Origin: Methylobacillus methanolivorans
Lineage (GTDB): Bacteria; Pseudomonadota; Gammaproteobacteria; Burkholderiales; Methylophilaceae
Reading direction: 5' to 3'
DNA length: 64,000 nucleotides
Assembly: GCF_020531845.1 (NCBI RefSeq)
Contig: NZ_JAJAVF010000004.1
Span: 476,045 to 540,044, forward strand
Every line of letters begins with the position of its first letter. The stretch's first letter is position 1. The position numbers were made by a program, and so were the translations under genes. Below are positions 25,461-34,368 of the stretch, piece by piece. Below the pieces are notes generated by a model that was given only the letters and a program-made list of their open reading frames with translations, ran no database searches and had not been told where the DNA came from.

Positions 25461-28400
25461 CGCCATTGTTCATCATTGCTTCCAGCGTCGCGGCATCGTC
25501 TGGCTGGTGTTTCTCATGGTGGCGCTCTATGGCTGGTGGAGCTGGAAGCAATTGCCCGTTGAGGCGTATCCCGATATTGCCGATGTCACTTCGCAGATCG
25601 TGACGCAAATTCCCGGGCTGGGCGCGGAGGAGGTCGAGCAGCAGATCACCATTCCGCTGGAACGTGCCTTGCTCGGTACGCCGGGCATGCATGTGCTGCG
25701 CTCGCGCAGCCTGTTTGCCTTGTCCTTGATCACCGTGGTATTCGAGGATGGTACGGAAGGTTATTTTGCGCGCCAGCGCCTGCAGGAACGCCTGAACGAG
25801 GTGGCATTGCCTTATGGTGCAGTGCCGGGGCTGGACCCGTATACCTCGCCGACCGGCGAGATTTACCGCTACACCCTGGAGTCGCCGACGCGCAGCCTGC
25901 GTGAGCTGTCGGAACTGCAATTCTGGACGGTGATCCCGCGCCTGAAGAAAGTGCGTGGCATTGTCGATGTGGCCAATTTCGGCGGTCTCACCACGCAATT
26001 CATGCTGGAACTGGACCCCAGCCGCCTGCGGCAATATGGCTTGTCCCTGCAGGAGGTGAAGGATGCGATCAATGCCAACAACGCCAATGGCGGCGGCAGC
26101 GTGCTTGATCGCGGTGAGCAGAGCTATGTGGTGCGCGGCGTCGGGCTGTTGCGCTCGCTGGACGATATGGGCAACGTCGTGGTCAAGGTCAAGGATGGCG
26201 TGCCTGTGTTGGTGAAAAACCTGGGGACGCTGAGTTACGGCAACGTCGAGCGGCGCGGCATCCTCGGCAAGGATAGCCACTCGGATACCATCCAGGGCAT
26301 CGCCTTGCTGCTCAAGGACTCCAACCCTTCCGACGCGCTGGAAGGCCTGCATGCTGCCGTGCAGGATTTGAATGACAACCTGCTGCCCAAGGATGTGAAG
26401 GTGGTGCCCTATCTTGATCGCACCTCCTTGATCGAGGCCACTCTGCATACCGTCAGCGGTACGCTGACCGAGGGCATGGTGCTGGTGGCGGTGGTGTTGC
26501 TGCTGTTTCTCGGCAGTGTGCGTGCCGCCTTGATCGTGGCGCTCACCATCCCCTTGTCCCTGCTCATGGTGTTCATCTTCATGCATCACCTGAAAATACC
26601 GGCCAACCTGCTGTCCCTGGGGGCGATTGATTTCGGCATCCTGGTCGATGGCGCGGTGGTGCTGGTGGAAAATGTGCTGCGCAGGCGCGAGGCCGACGAA
26701 CACCGCCCCTTGCAGGTAGAAGATGCCATCGCCGCGACCTTGCAGGTGGCGCGGCCCATCTTTTTCGGCATGGCGGTGATCATCTGTGCCTATCTGCCCT
26801 TATTTGCCTTGCAGCGCATCGAGTACAAATTGTTCTCGCCCATGGCCTTTGCGGTAGGCGCAGCCTTGATTGGCGCGCTGGTCGTCGCGCTGACACTGAT
26901 CCCGGCGCTGGCCTGGCTCGCCTTCCGCCGGCCGGCCAAGGTGTATCACAACCCGGTGCTGGAATTCCTCACGCGGCAATACGGCCATTTCCTGCCATTT
27001 GCGCTGGCACGCGGCCGCTGGCTGCTGGCCTTGAGTGCGGCGGCATTGCTAGCCATCGTCATCCTGTTCATGACCATAGGGCGGGATTTCCTGCCTTATC
27101 TCGATGAGGGTTCGCTCTGGCTGCAGGTGCAGATGCCGCCCGGCATCACGCTGGATAAGGCGTCAGCCATGGCGGACGAGCTGCGGCGCGTGACGCTGCA
27201 AGAGCCGGAAGTGGCTTATATGGTGACGCAGACCGGCCGCAACGATGAGGGCACGGATTACTGGACGCCCTCGCATATCGAGGCCAGCGTCGGGCTCAAG
27301 CCCTATCGCGAATGGCCGGCAGGCGTGGACAAGCAGGCCCTGATCGCCAGGCTGGCCGGCAAGTATGCGCAGATGCCAGGCTATACCGTGGGCTTTATGC
27401 AGCCCATGATAGACGGCGTGCAGGACAAGCTTTCCGGGGCGCACGGAGACCTGACGGTCAAGGTCTTCGGCGAAGACCTCGCGGCAGTGCGTACCGTGGC
27501 TAAGCGCATTGCCGACCTGCTCAGGCAGGTGCCGGGATCGGCGGATGTCACTGTCGACGTCGAGCCGCCGCTGCCCAACCTGCGGGTGGAGCTGGATCGC
27601 GCTGCCGCGGCGCGTTACGGCATCAATGCTGCCGATGTCGCCGACTTGATTGCTACTGGCATTGGCGGTTCGCCTATTGGCCAGTTGTATGTCGGGGAAA
27701 AGAGCTATGACATGACGGTGCGCTTCCCGCGCGCGGCGCGCAACAATCTCGACACCATAGCCAACCTCACCCTGACCTCGGCCAGCGGCGCGCAGATTCC
27801 CCTGTCCGAGGTGGCGCATATCAGCACCGTCTCGGGCGAAAGCGTGATCGTGCGTGAGATGGCCAAGCGCAACATCATCGTGCGGCTCAATGTGCGCAAC
27901 CGCGACCTAGCGAGCTTTCTCACCGAGGCGCAGGCCAAGGTCGCCAACGAGATCAAGGTTGATCCGCACCAGTTGCAGATCGAATGGGGCGGGCAGTTTG
28001 AAAACCTGGAACGTGCCGAGGCACGCCTGGCGCTGATCCTGCCCATGGCCTTCATGCTGATGTTCCTGCTGCTGTTCGGCGAATTCCGCAACCTGCGCCA
28101 GCCCATGCTGGTGCTGGCCGCCGTGCCATTGGCCATGCTGGGCGGGCTGGCGGCGCTGCATGTGCGCGGCATGACGCTGAACGTTTCCAGTGCGGTCGGC
28201 TTTATTGCCCTGTTTGGCGTGGCCGTGCTCAACGGCGTGCTGATGCTCTCGCAGATCAACCGCCTGCGCCAGGACGAAGGCAGGTCCTTGCTTGAGGCCG
28301 TGCTGGAGGGCGCGCGCAGCCGCATGCGCCCGGTGCTGATGACTGCCACCGTGGCCGCTCTCGGCCTGACGCCTGCCATGTTGGCCACCGGCCTGGGCAG

Positions 28401-28572
28401 CGACGTGCAGCGGCCCCTGGCCACCGTGGTGGTCGGTGGCCTGCTCAGCGCCACGGTGCTAACGCTAATGCTGCTGCCCGGCCTCTATTACATGGTGGAG
28501 GCTCAGGTAGAACGGCGCAAGACGCAGAATAAGCCCGTGCCGGCCTGGCAACAGGAGCAGAGCCATGAATAA
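25453..28572 (+). CDS. Heavy-metal RND efflux pump (CzcA family)
   Basis: 1039-residue inner-membrane proton-driven transporter with the RND layout: 12 transmembrane helices and two large periplasmic loops. The helix 4 motif DFGILVDGAVVLVEN places it with heavy-metal efflux pumps of the CzcA type (divalent cations such as Co, Zn, Cd, Ni) rather than the Cu/Ag CusA type, which has a different motif; the exact metal cannot be read from sequence. N-terminal PVEAYPDIADVT and EEVEQQITIPLE are also family hallmarks. The start overlaps the adaptor stop by 8 bases and its own stop overlaps the next gene by 8 bases in the same ATGA-TTAA/ATAA style, implying tight translational coupling. Confidence 0.93.
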   Translation: MINAIVHHCFQRRGIVWLVFLMVALYGWWSWKQLPVEAYPDIADVTSQIVTQIPGLGAEEVEQQITIPLERALLGTPGMHVLRSRSLFALSLITVVFEDGTEGYFARQRLQERLNEVALPYGAVPGLDPYTSPTGEIYRYTLESPTRSLRELSELQFWTVIPRLKKVRGIVDVANFGGLTTQFMLELDPSRLRQYGLSLQEVKDAINANNANGGGSVLDRGEQSYVVRGVGLLRSLDDMGNVVVKVKDGVPVLVKNLGTLSYGNVERRGILGKDSHSDTIQGIALLLKDSNPSDALEGLHAAVQDLNDNLLPKDVKVVPYLDRTSLIEATLHTVSGTLTEGMVLVAVVLLLFLGSVRAALIVALTIPLSLLMVFIFMHHLKIPANLLSLGAIDFGILVDGAVVLVENVLRRREADEHRPLQVEDAIAATLQVARPIFFGMAVIICAYLPLFALQRIEYKLFSPMAFAVGAALIGALVVALTLIPALAWLAFRRPAKVYHNPVLEFLTRQYGHFLPFALARGRWLLALSAAALLAIVILFMTIGRDFLPYLDEGSLWLQVQMPPGITLDKASAMADELRRVTLQEPEVAYMVTQTGRNDEGTDYWTPSHIEASVGLKPYREWPAGVDKQALIARLAGKYAQMPGYTVGFMQPMIDGVQDKLSGAHGDLTVKVFGEDLAAVRTVAKRIADLLRQVPGSADVTVDVEPPLPNLRVELDRAAAARYGINAADVADLIATGIGGSPIGQLYVGEKSYDMTVRFPRAARNNLDTIANLTLTSASGAQIPLSEVAHISTVSGESVIVREMAKRNIIVRLNVRNRDLASFLTEAQAKVANEIKVDPHQLQIEWGGQFENLERAEARLALILPMAFMLMFLLLFGEFRNLRQPMLVLAAVPLAMLGGLAALHVRGMTLNVSSAVGFIALFGVAVLNGVLMLSQINRLRQDEGRSLLEAVLEGARSRMRPVLMTATVAALGLTPAMLATGLGSDVQRPLATVVVGGLLSATVLTLMLLPGLYYMVEAQVERRKTQNKPVPAWQQEQSHE

Positions 28573-30103
28573 CCCCATGCATACAATGATGAAGCCATTT
28601 ACCCTCCATTCCCTGCGCCGCAGCCTGGCCAGCCTGTGCCTGTCAGCCTTGCCGCTGTGCGCCTTGCTCGCCAGCGGTTGTGCCGTCGGCCCGGATTATC
28701 ACCGGCCTGCAACGCAGACGCCGCAGACTTATACAGCGACGGCCTTGCCTGAGCACACGGTAGCTGCTGCGGTGCCTGCGGGCCAGGCGCAAGCCCTGTT
28801 GCCGGGTGAGCCGGTGCAGGCGCAATGGTGGCAGGCCTTTGGCTCGCCGGAGCTGGGTAAGCTGGTGGCAGAGGCGATCAAAGCCAGCCCGGATCTGCAG
28901 GCAGCCGATGCTGCCTTGCGTGCCGCGAGAGAACATGTGGCGGCCCAGCGCGGCTTATATTGGCCTTCGGTCGGGGCACAGTTCAACCCGACGCGGCAGA
29001 AGATTGCCAGCTCCTTGTCCACGCCGGCCTATGCCGAGCAGATCATGCTGTATTCGCTGTATACCGCCCAGTTCAATATCGGTTATGTACCGGACGTGTT
29101 CGGGGCCAACCGGCGCATGGTCGAGGCCTTGTCTGCCCAGGTCGATTTCCAGCGCTATGCGCGCCAGGCCGCCTACACCAGCTTGGTGAGCAATATCGTC
29201 AACAGTGCCATTCAGGAAGCTTCGCTGCGTGCGCAGATGGCTGCGGCAGGCGAGCTGGTTGCACTCTCGGCCCGGTTGCTGGACATGTCGCAGCGTCAAT
29301 ATGCCGCCGGCCAGGCCAGCCTTGCCGAGGTGACGGCGCAGGAGGCAGCGCTGGCCCAGGCGCAGGCAGCGGTCTTGCCCTTGCAGCAGCAGCTCGATCA
29401 GCAGCACAACCTGCTGGCGGTGCTGACCGGGCATTATCCCAGCGAGCTGCCAGCGCAGGCATTCGACCTGGACAAGCTGCGCCTGCCGGTTGCCTTGCCT
29501 GTGAGCCTGCCGGCGCAATTGCTCGAACAGCGGCCAGATATCCGCTCGGCAGAGGCGCAATTGCAGGCCGCCAGCGCCATGGTGGGCGTGGCAACGGCAG
29601 CGCGTTTGCCCAGCGTGACACTGAGCGCCAACATCGGCGGCGCGACCTTGCAGTTTGCCGATTTGCTCAAAGGGGCGGGATCGTTCTGGACAGTGGGGGC
29701 CAATATCCTGCAGCCAGTGTTTGCTGGTGGGCAATTGCTGCACCAGCAGCGCGCTGCCGAGGCGACCTATGCCCAGGCCGCTGCGCAATATCGCAGCACG
29801 GTGCTGTCTGCTTTCCAGGATACTGCCGATACCCTGCAGGCGATTCATTACAATGCCGAGGCCTTGCGCCTTGCAGATGTGGTTTATCAGGCAGCGCAAA
29901 AAAACCTGCTGATCGTGCAACGCCAGCGTGAACGTGGGGCAGCGAGCCAGCCTGAAGTCTTGCTGGCACAACAGCAATACCAGCAGGCAATCATGAGTCT
30001 GGTACAGGCGCGGGCTGCGCGTTATAGCGGTACAGTTGCCTTGTTTCAGGCGCTGGGCGGAGCCTGGTGGGAGGGTGCGAGTCAGGCAGGCGGCCAACCT
30101 TGA
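28565..30103 (+). CDS. RND outer membrane channel lipoprotein (NodT/OprM family)
   Basis: 512-residue outer-membrane factor completing the efflux pump. A lipoprotein signal with lipobox LLASGC (Cys39) is followed by CAVGPDYHRP, the standard mature start of NodT/OprM-type channels. Two homologous halves of long helices follow, with conserved WWQAFGSPEL near residue 90 and LEQRPDIRSAEAQL near 320. Unlike classical CzcC, which usually comes first in czcCBA operons and is not of this NodT type, here the channel gene is last (adaptor, pump, channel). It overlaps the pump gene by 8 bases. Confidence 0.92.
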   Translation: MNNPMHTMMKPFTLHSLRRSLASLCLSALPLCALLASGCAVGPDYHRPATQTPQTYTATALPEHTVAAAVPAGQAQALLPGEPVQAQWWQAFGSPELGKLVAEAIKASPDLQAADAALRAAREHVAAQRGLYWPSVGAQFNPTRQKIASSLSTPAYAEQIMLYSLYTAQFNIGYVPDVFGANRRMVEALSAQVDFQRYARQAAYTSLVSNIVNSAIQEASLRAQMAAAGELVALSARLLDMSQRQYAAGQASLAEVTAQEAALAQAQAAVLPLQQQLDQQHNLLAVLTGHYPSELPAQAFDLDKLRLPVALPVSLPAQLLEQRPDIRSAEAQLQAASAMVGVATAARLPSVTLSANIGGATLQFADLLKGAGSFWTVGANILQPVFAGGQLLHQQRAAEATYAQAAAQYRSTVLSAFQDTADTLQAIHYNAEALRLADVVYQAAQKNLLIVQRQRERGAASQPEVLLAQQQYQQAIMSLVQARAARYSGTVALFQALGGAWWEGASQAGGQP

Positions 30104-30155
30104 GCCTGATGGCGCGGCCCTGGAAATAGCGGTGTAGAATCTGGCAACACATTAC

Positions 30156-31232
30156 ATGACCATGCACATGTCATCATCAGCAAACCCGCGCCATCCGATA
30201 GCTCTGGTCGCAATGACACTCGTCATGGCGGCGATTTTTGTCGCCGATACCACGACGCATTATGAAGTGGCGATTGCGGTGTTCTATGCAGTGGTGATCC
30301 TCGCCGCCACCCGCGTCCTCGGCAGGCATGCCCTGCTCATCCTCTCTGTGACCTGCCTGCTGCTGACCTGGGTGAGTTTTGCCATGACGCCACACGGCAC
30401 GTATCACATCGGCCTCGTCAACCTGGCGATCAGCAATGCCGCCATTGTGGTCACCGCTTACCTGGTGGTGAAAATGGAAGCAGCGAGGATGGCGGCGCAG
30501 GCCATGCAGGAGCAATTAATGCGCATTGCCCGCGGCCAGAGCCTGGAAGGCCTGACCACCTCGATTGCACACGAGCTCAACCAGCCGCTGGCGGCGATTA
30601 CGACCAGCGGACATGCTTGCCAGCGCTGGTTGGCGCAAGAGCCGCCCAACCTGGACAAGGCCGGGCAGACGCTAGAGCGCATCGTGCGTGATGCTGGGCG
30701 TGCCAGCGAAATTATCGCCAGGGTGCGCAGCCTGACCAAGGGCGAACTGCCGCACAAGATGGCATTCGACTTCAACGAAGCTGTGCAGGAAGTACTCACG
30801 CTCTCGCAAGAGTTAATGCAAACCCACCAGATTGCACTTAATCTTGAGCTAGACGACCAATTGCCTCTGGCGCTGGCCGACCGTGTGCAGATACAACAGG
30901 TGGTGGGTAACCTGGTGCTGAATGCCATAGACGCACTGACCCTGGTATCCAAGCGCAGGCGCAGTATTACCCTGACGACTGGATTGCGCGATGGGCGCAT
31001 TCTATTCGCGATTGCCGATACTGGTATTGGCATTGCCGCTGGTTTATATGAACATTTGTTCGATGCTTTCTGGACAACCAAGAAAGACGGTATCGGCATT
31101 GGCCTCAGTATCAGCCGCACCATCATCGAGGCTAATCATGGCCAGATATGGGCGGAGTCGAATGCGAGCCAGGGCGCGTTATTCCTTTTCAATCTGCCTA
31201 TCGCCAAGCCAATACAGGAGCCTGCCGGATGA
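30156..31232 (+). CDS. Membrane sensor histidine kinase (FixL-like)
   Basis: 358-residue kinase. About four short hydrophobic segments in residues 12-106 form a membrane sensor with little periplasmic exposure. A brief coiled linker follows, then a dimerisation/phosphoacceptor domain with His139 in IAHELNQPLAA and a HATPase domain with the N-box (GNLVLNAIDAL, about 255) and G-boxes (ADTGIGIA, GIGIGLSISR). The HELNQPLAAI signature is that of FixL/DctB-type kinases. It starts 52 bases after the efflux operon and overlaps the response regulator by 4 bases. Sensing of metal or envelope stress to control the efflux genes is a reasonable inference from position only. Confidence 0.9.
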   Translation: MTMHMSSSANPRHPIALVAMTLVMAAIFVADTTTHYEVAIAVFYAVVILAATRVLGRHALLILSVTCLLLTWVSFAMTPHGTYHIGLVNLAISNAAIVVTAYLVVKMEAARMAAQAMQEQLMRIARGQSLEGLTTSIAHELNQPLAAITTSGHACQRWLAQEPPNLDKAGQTLERIVRDAGRASEIIARVRSLTKGELPHKMAFDFNEAVQEVLTLSQELMQTHQIALNLELDDQLPLALADRVQIQQVVGNLVLNAIDALTLVSKRRRSITLTTGLRDGRILFAIADTGIGIAAGLYEHLFDAFWTTKKDGIGIGLSISRTIIEANHGQIWAESNASQGALFLFNLPIAKPIQEPAG

Positions 31233-31867
31233 TGACCGTCGCTACATTGTCGCCCGTTGTATATGTGATTGATGACGATCAGTCCGTGCGTGATTCCTTG
31301 CGTGATTTGCTTGAGTCGGTGGGCCTGACAGTGCAGGCTTTTGCCGCAACACGGGAATTTCTCGAGTATGCCAGGGGTGAGCACCCGGCCTGCCTGGTGC
31401 TGGACGTGCGCATGCCAGGCCAGAGCGGCATGGATTTTCATCGACAGATGCTGCAATCCGGCATCAGAATACCGGTCGTATTTATTACCGGGCATGGCGA
31501 CATCGCCATGGGCGTGGAGGCCATGAAAAATGGCGCGATTGAGTTTCTCACCAAGCCATTCCGCGATCAGGATCTGCTGGATGCAATCCACCATGGTATT
31601 ACCCTGGATCGTAAGCGCCGACAGCAAGCGGCGATCACGGCAGAGTTGCAATCGCGCTGGCAATCACTGACCACGGGTGAGCGCGAGGTAACCTTATTGG
31701 TGGTAGAAGGCCTGCTGAACAAGCAAGTGGCAGACCGACTCCACCTGAGCGAAATTACCGTGAAAGTGCGCCGGGCAAACGCCATGAAAAAACTCAATGT
31801 ACGTACCCTCGCAGACTTGGTACGTATTGTGCAGCAAGTCATTCCTGCTAATCCTGACGTCTCTTGA
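31229..31867 (+). CDS. FixJ-family response regulator
   Basis: 212-residue transcription regulator. The N-terminal receiver domain has the acidic pocket at Asp15/Asp16 (VIDDDQS), phosphoacceptor Asp59 (LVLDVRMPG), and the conserved lysine in FLTKPF. The C-terminal LuxR-type helix-turn-helix (about 145-205) is recognised by LTTGEREV and NKQVADRLHLSEITVK. ATG 31229 overlaps the kinase stop (ATGA) with CAGGAG eight bases upstream; the longer frame from 31148 would overlap the kinase by 85 bases and is not supported. Partner of the kinase encoded immediately upstream. Confidence 0.92.
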   Translation: MMTVATLSPVVYVIDDDQSVRDSLRDLLESVGLTVQAFAATREFLEYARGEHPACLVLDVRMPGQSGMDFHRQMLQSGIRIPVVFITGHGDIAMGVEAMKNGAIEFLTKPFRDQDLLDAIHHGITLDRKRRQQAAITAELQSRWQSLTTGEREVTLLVVEGLLNKQVADRLHLSEITVKVRRANAMKKLNVRTLADLVRIVQQVIPANPDVS

Positions 31868-31911
31868 ATAGCGGCTGATCTGGCATGGTTGCTTGAACAT
31901 TAAATATGTAT

Positions 31912-31950
31912 TGAGAATTGTTATCATTAAATAATATAATGATAATCAAT
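31912..31950. promoter_or_regulatory. Double Fur-box-like dyad
   Basis: TGAGAATTGTTATCATTA at 31912-31929 and TAATGATAATCAAT at 31937-31950 are inverted copies separated by 7 bases. Both are close to the classical Fur box built from GATAAT/ATTATC hexamers. The dyad ends 21 bases before the start of the PEP-CTERM gene at 31971, where Fur with iron would block transcription. Confidence 0.7.
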
Positions 31951-31970
31951 CCCAATATGTGAGGCTCAAT

Positions 31971-32345
31971 ATGTCTATCGCCCAGCAGGCCCGCAAATGT
32001 GCATTACTCATTACGCTTGCCTTGGTTGCCAACACCGCGCAGGCGATCGAGATCGTTTTTGATGATCATATTGATCGCCATGGCTGGATGATCAGCACAG
32101 CTCACGAGGAAAGTCTGCTTGCCGATACGCCAGATTTACTCGCCGTTGCAAGGCATGACGTGACATCTGGACTGGACTTGGGCAGTCGTTTATCTAGCCC
32201 TGACCTTGATGATGGCAAGTTTTCTATTGGTTTACAGGTGAGTGCCGTGCCTGAGCCATCTACCTTCTGGATGCTCTTGCTGGGCTTGGTCGGCGTGTTT
32301 GCGCGCTGGCATCGCAAACAGTCGCGTAGCATTTCCAAGAAGTAG
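31971..32345 (+). CDS. Small PEP-CTERM anchored exported protein
   Basis: About 124 residues. A Sec signal peptide ends near NTAQA, followed by a short mature region of about 70 residues. The C-terminal sorting signal is VPEPSTFWMLLLGL followed by a basic tail (RWHRKQSR). PEP-CTERM signals are recognised by exosortases, which cleave and release or anchor the protein at the surface, often with exopolysaccharide; no exosortase gene lies in this window. The mature region has no recognised domain. ATG 31971 is supported by GAGG six bases upstream. The upstream Fur-box-like dyad suggests iron repression. It is convergent with the c-di-GMP gene, with only 16 bases between them. Confidence 0.8.
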   Translation: MSIAQQARKCALLITLALVANTAQAIEIVFDDHIDRHGWMISTAHEESLLADTPDLLAVARHDVTSGLDLGSRLSSPDLDDGKFSIGLQVSAVPEPSTFWMLLLGLVGVFARWHRKQSRSISKK

Positions 32346-32361
32346 TTCCTCGCCACAGGCC

Positions 32362-34140
32362 TTACATATCAACCAGTGCATGCTGGTCGGCCTGGTATTT
32401 GTACTCCGTCACCCAGCGCGTGAATTTTTCTGCCGGTAGCGGTTGTGAAAAGTGATAGCCCTGCACGAACGTGCAGCCGCTGCTTTCTGCCCAGTGCAGT
32501 TCCACATCGGTTTCTACACCTTCTGCTACCAGTTCCAGCGACATGCTGCGAGCCAAGGCGGCAATGGTCTTGACGATTTCTACGTTGATCGGCTCGTGTT
32601 CTATACCCTTGATGAAAGACTGGTCCACCTTGAGACGGTCAATCGGGAATTTGCGCAGGTAGCTGAGGTTGGAATAGCCGGTGCCGAAATCATCAATTGC
32701 AAGCTTGATGCCCAGCCCATGCAGTCTGCGCAAGGTTTTTACCACGGTATCGGCATCCTGCATGAACATGCTCTCGGTTAGCTCAAATTCGAGATAGCCA
32801 GGGTTGATGCTGGTATCGTGGATGATGGTTTCTACCATGTCACAGAAATCACTCTGGTAGAACTGCATGGCAGAAATATTGACCGAGATTCGCATGGGCT
32901 GGAACCCGGCTTGTAGCCAATGTTGATGTTGGCGACAGGCTTCTCTGATCACCCATTGGCCAATTGCGACGATCAAGCCGGTTTCTTCGGCAATTTCAAT
33001 GAAATGAATAGGCGTGAGCAGGCCGCGTTGTGGGTGGTGCCAGCGGATCAGGGCTTCCTTGCCGACGACCTTGCCGCTGTCGAGCGCGATCTGTGGCTGG
33101 TAATACAGTTCAAACTCGTTGCGCTCAATGGCGAGGCGCAAGTCGGTTTCCAGTGACATGCGATCCAGCGAGTAGAGCTGCATGCCGGCAGCGTAATGTC
33201 GGTAAGTGTTGCGGCCACCACGCTTGGCTTCATACATCGCGGCATCGGCTTTCACCAACAGGTTGTTGGCATCTTCATCATCACGCGGGTAAATGGCTGT
33301 GCCGATGCTGGCCGAGATAAATACCTCGCGCCCCATGATCTGCTGGGGCAATTTTAATGTGTCGAGTATGCGCCAGCACAAGGTATCCAGGTCTTTCTGG
33401 CTGCCAATATTCTCAACGATGATGGTGAATTCATCTCCTGAAAGGCGGGCCACTGTGTCCATTTCACGCGAGCAACGAGTGAGAATCCCCGCGAGCGCGA
33501 TCAGCAACTGGTCGCCAAAGGCGTGTCCCATGGAGTCGTTAAAGTGCTTGAACTTGTCGAGGTCAATAAATAGCAGGCCGATTTGTGAATTGGTGCGACA
33601 AGCTTCTGCCAGGGCCATGGATAGTCTGTCCATGAACAACACGCGGTTGGGTAGTTTGGTCAGTTGGTCAAAATGCGCAAGATAGAACAGGTTGGCTTGC
33701 TTACGCTGCGTGATTTCGTCCAGCAGATCATGCCCATTGGCAATCCCGACATAGCGCTCATGCTCCGTGACGATAAAGCCGCTCACCATGTGTTGCATGC
33801 CAGCATCAATAATGATGCGTGAAATGTCGTCGATAGAGGTGTGGCTAGGCACTATCAATGGTTGCTGATTCATGAACTCGGCAACAGGCTTCTTGCCATA
33901 AATCTCATGGGTATAAGGCTTGATAAAGGTTTCCATGAAGGCATGGCGTTCGACGATGCCCACTGGTTTGTGCTGTGCGTTGACGACGGGTAGGGCAAAA
34001 ATATGCTGGTTTTCCTGAAAAATATTCAGCACTGGCAGGCAAGGCATATCGTCGAGCACGGGGGCAACTGTGCGCAATAAGCGTTTGACCGTTGGATTGT
34101 CGTCGCTGTGGATGAAGCGGAAGTGAGTAGAAGTATTCAT
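32362..34140 (-). CDS. CBS-GGDEF-EAL c-di-GMP turnover protein
   Basis: 592-residue cytoplasmic signalling protein. Residues about 10-145 look like a pair of CBS modules (PVVNAQHKPVGIVER and FIVTEHERYVGIANGHDL), which often bind adenine nucleotides. The GGDEF domain (about 152-315) has the signature SGDEF at 234-238, with serine in place of the first glycine, and an intact inhibitory I-site RxxD (REMD, 225-228). The EAL domain (about 330-575) keeps KEALIRW (EAL at 362-364), ELTES, DDFGTGYSNL and QGYHFS, so phosphodiesterase activity is likely. The SGDEF variant may be active or regulatory. It stands alone, facing the T2SS-like operon promoter at 34.2-34.3 kb on the other strand; control of surface traits is plausible. 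Confidence 0.88.
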   Translation of the reverse strand: MNTSTHFRFIHSDDNPTVKRLLRTVAPVLDDMPCLPVLNIFQENQHIFALPVVNAQHKPVGIVERHAFMETFIKPYTHEIYGKKPVAEFMNQQPLIVPSHTSIDDISRIIIDAGMQHMVSGFIVTEHERYVGIANGHDLLDEITQRKQANLFYLAHFDQLTKLPNRVLFMDRLSMALAEACRTNSQIGLLFIDLDKFKHFNDSMGHAFGDQLLIALAGILTRCSREMDTVARLSGDEFTIIVENIGSQKDLDTLCWRILDTLKLPQQIMGREVFISASIGTAIYPRDDEDANNLLVKADAAMYEAKRGGRNTYRHYAAGMQLYSLDRMSLETDLRLAIERNEFELYYQPQIALDSGKVVGKEALIRWHHPQRGLLTPIHFIEIAEETGLIVAIGQWVIREACRQHQHWLQAGFQPMRISVNISAMQFYQSDFCDMVETIIHDTSINPGYLEFELTESMFMQDADTVVKTLRRLHGLGIKLAIDDFGTGYSNLSYLRKFPIDRLKVDQSFIKGIEHEPINVEIVKTIAALARSMSLELVAEGVETDVELHWAESSGCTFVQGYHFSQPLPAEKFTRWVTEYKYQADQHALVDM

Positions 34141-34368
34141 GAGGCAGGTCCGAGGCCTTCTAGAGTGAAATAAAGCGCTTCGTTGAGCGCTACATGTCGC
34201 GCTGATTATGCATGCCTACGTTGCAAAATGATGACATCTAGCCTTGTTGCAAGGCCGGGATAGCAAGGCTTGTTGGCTGGGTTGAGTTTAATGAAAACGT
34301 CATAAAGCATGGCTATGCTGGGCGGCAAATCTTATGTATGAAAGCCAGGGACAGCCTGGCATGCCGCT

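Noticed and set aside
24366..26703. Long minus-strand frames opposite the CzcB- and CzcA-like genes
   Set aside because: Result of high G+C; translations are His/Gln/Arg-rich with no domain, while the plus-strand genes have all family motifs.
28960..29931. 323-codon plus-strand frame inside the outer-membrane channel gene
   Set aside because: Alternative frame of a well-supported gene; Gly/Ala/Arg-rich translation without motifs.
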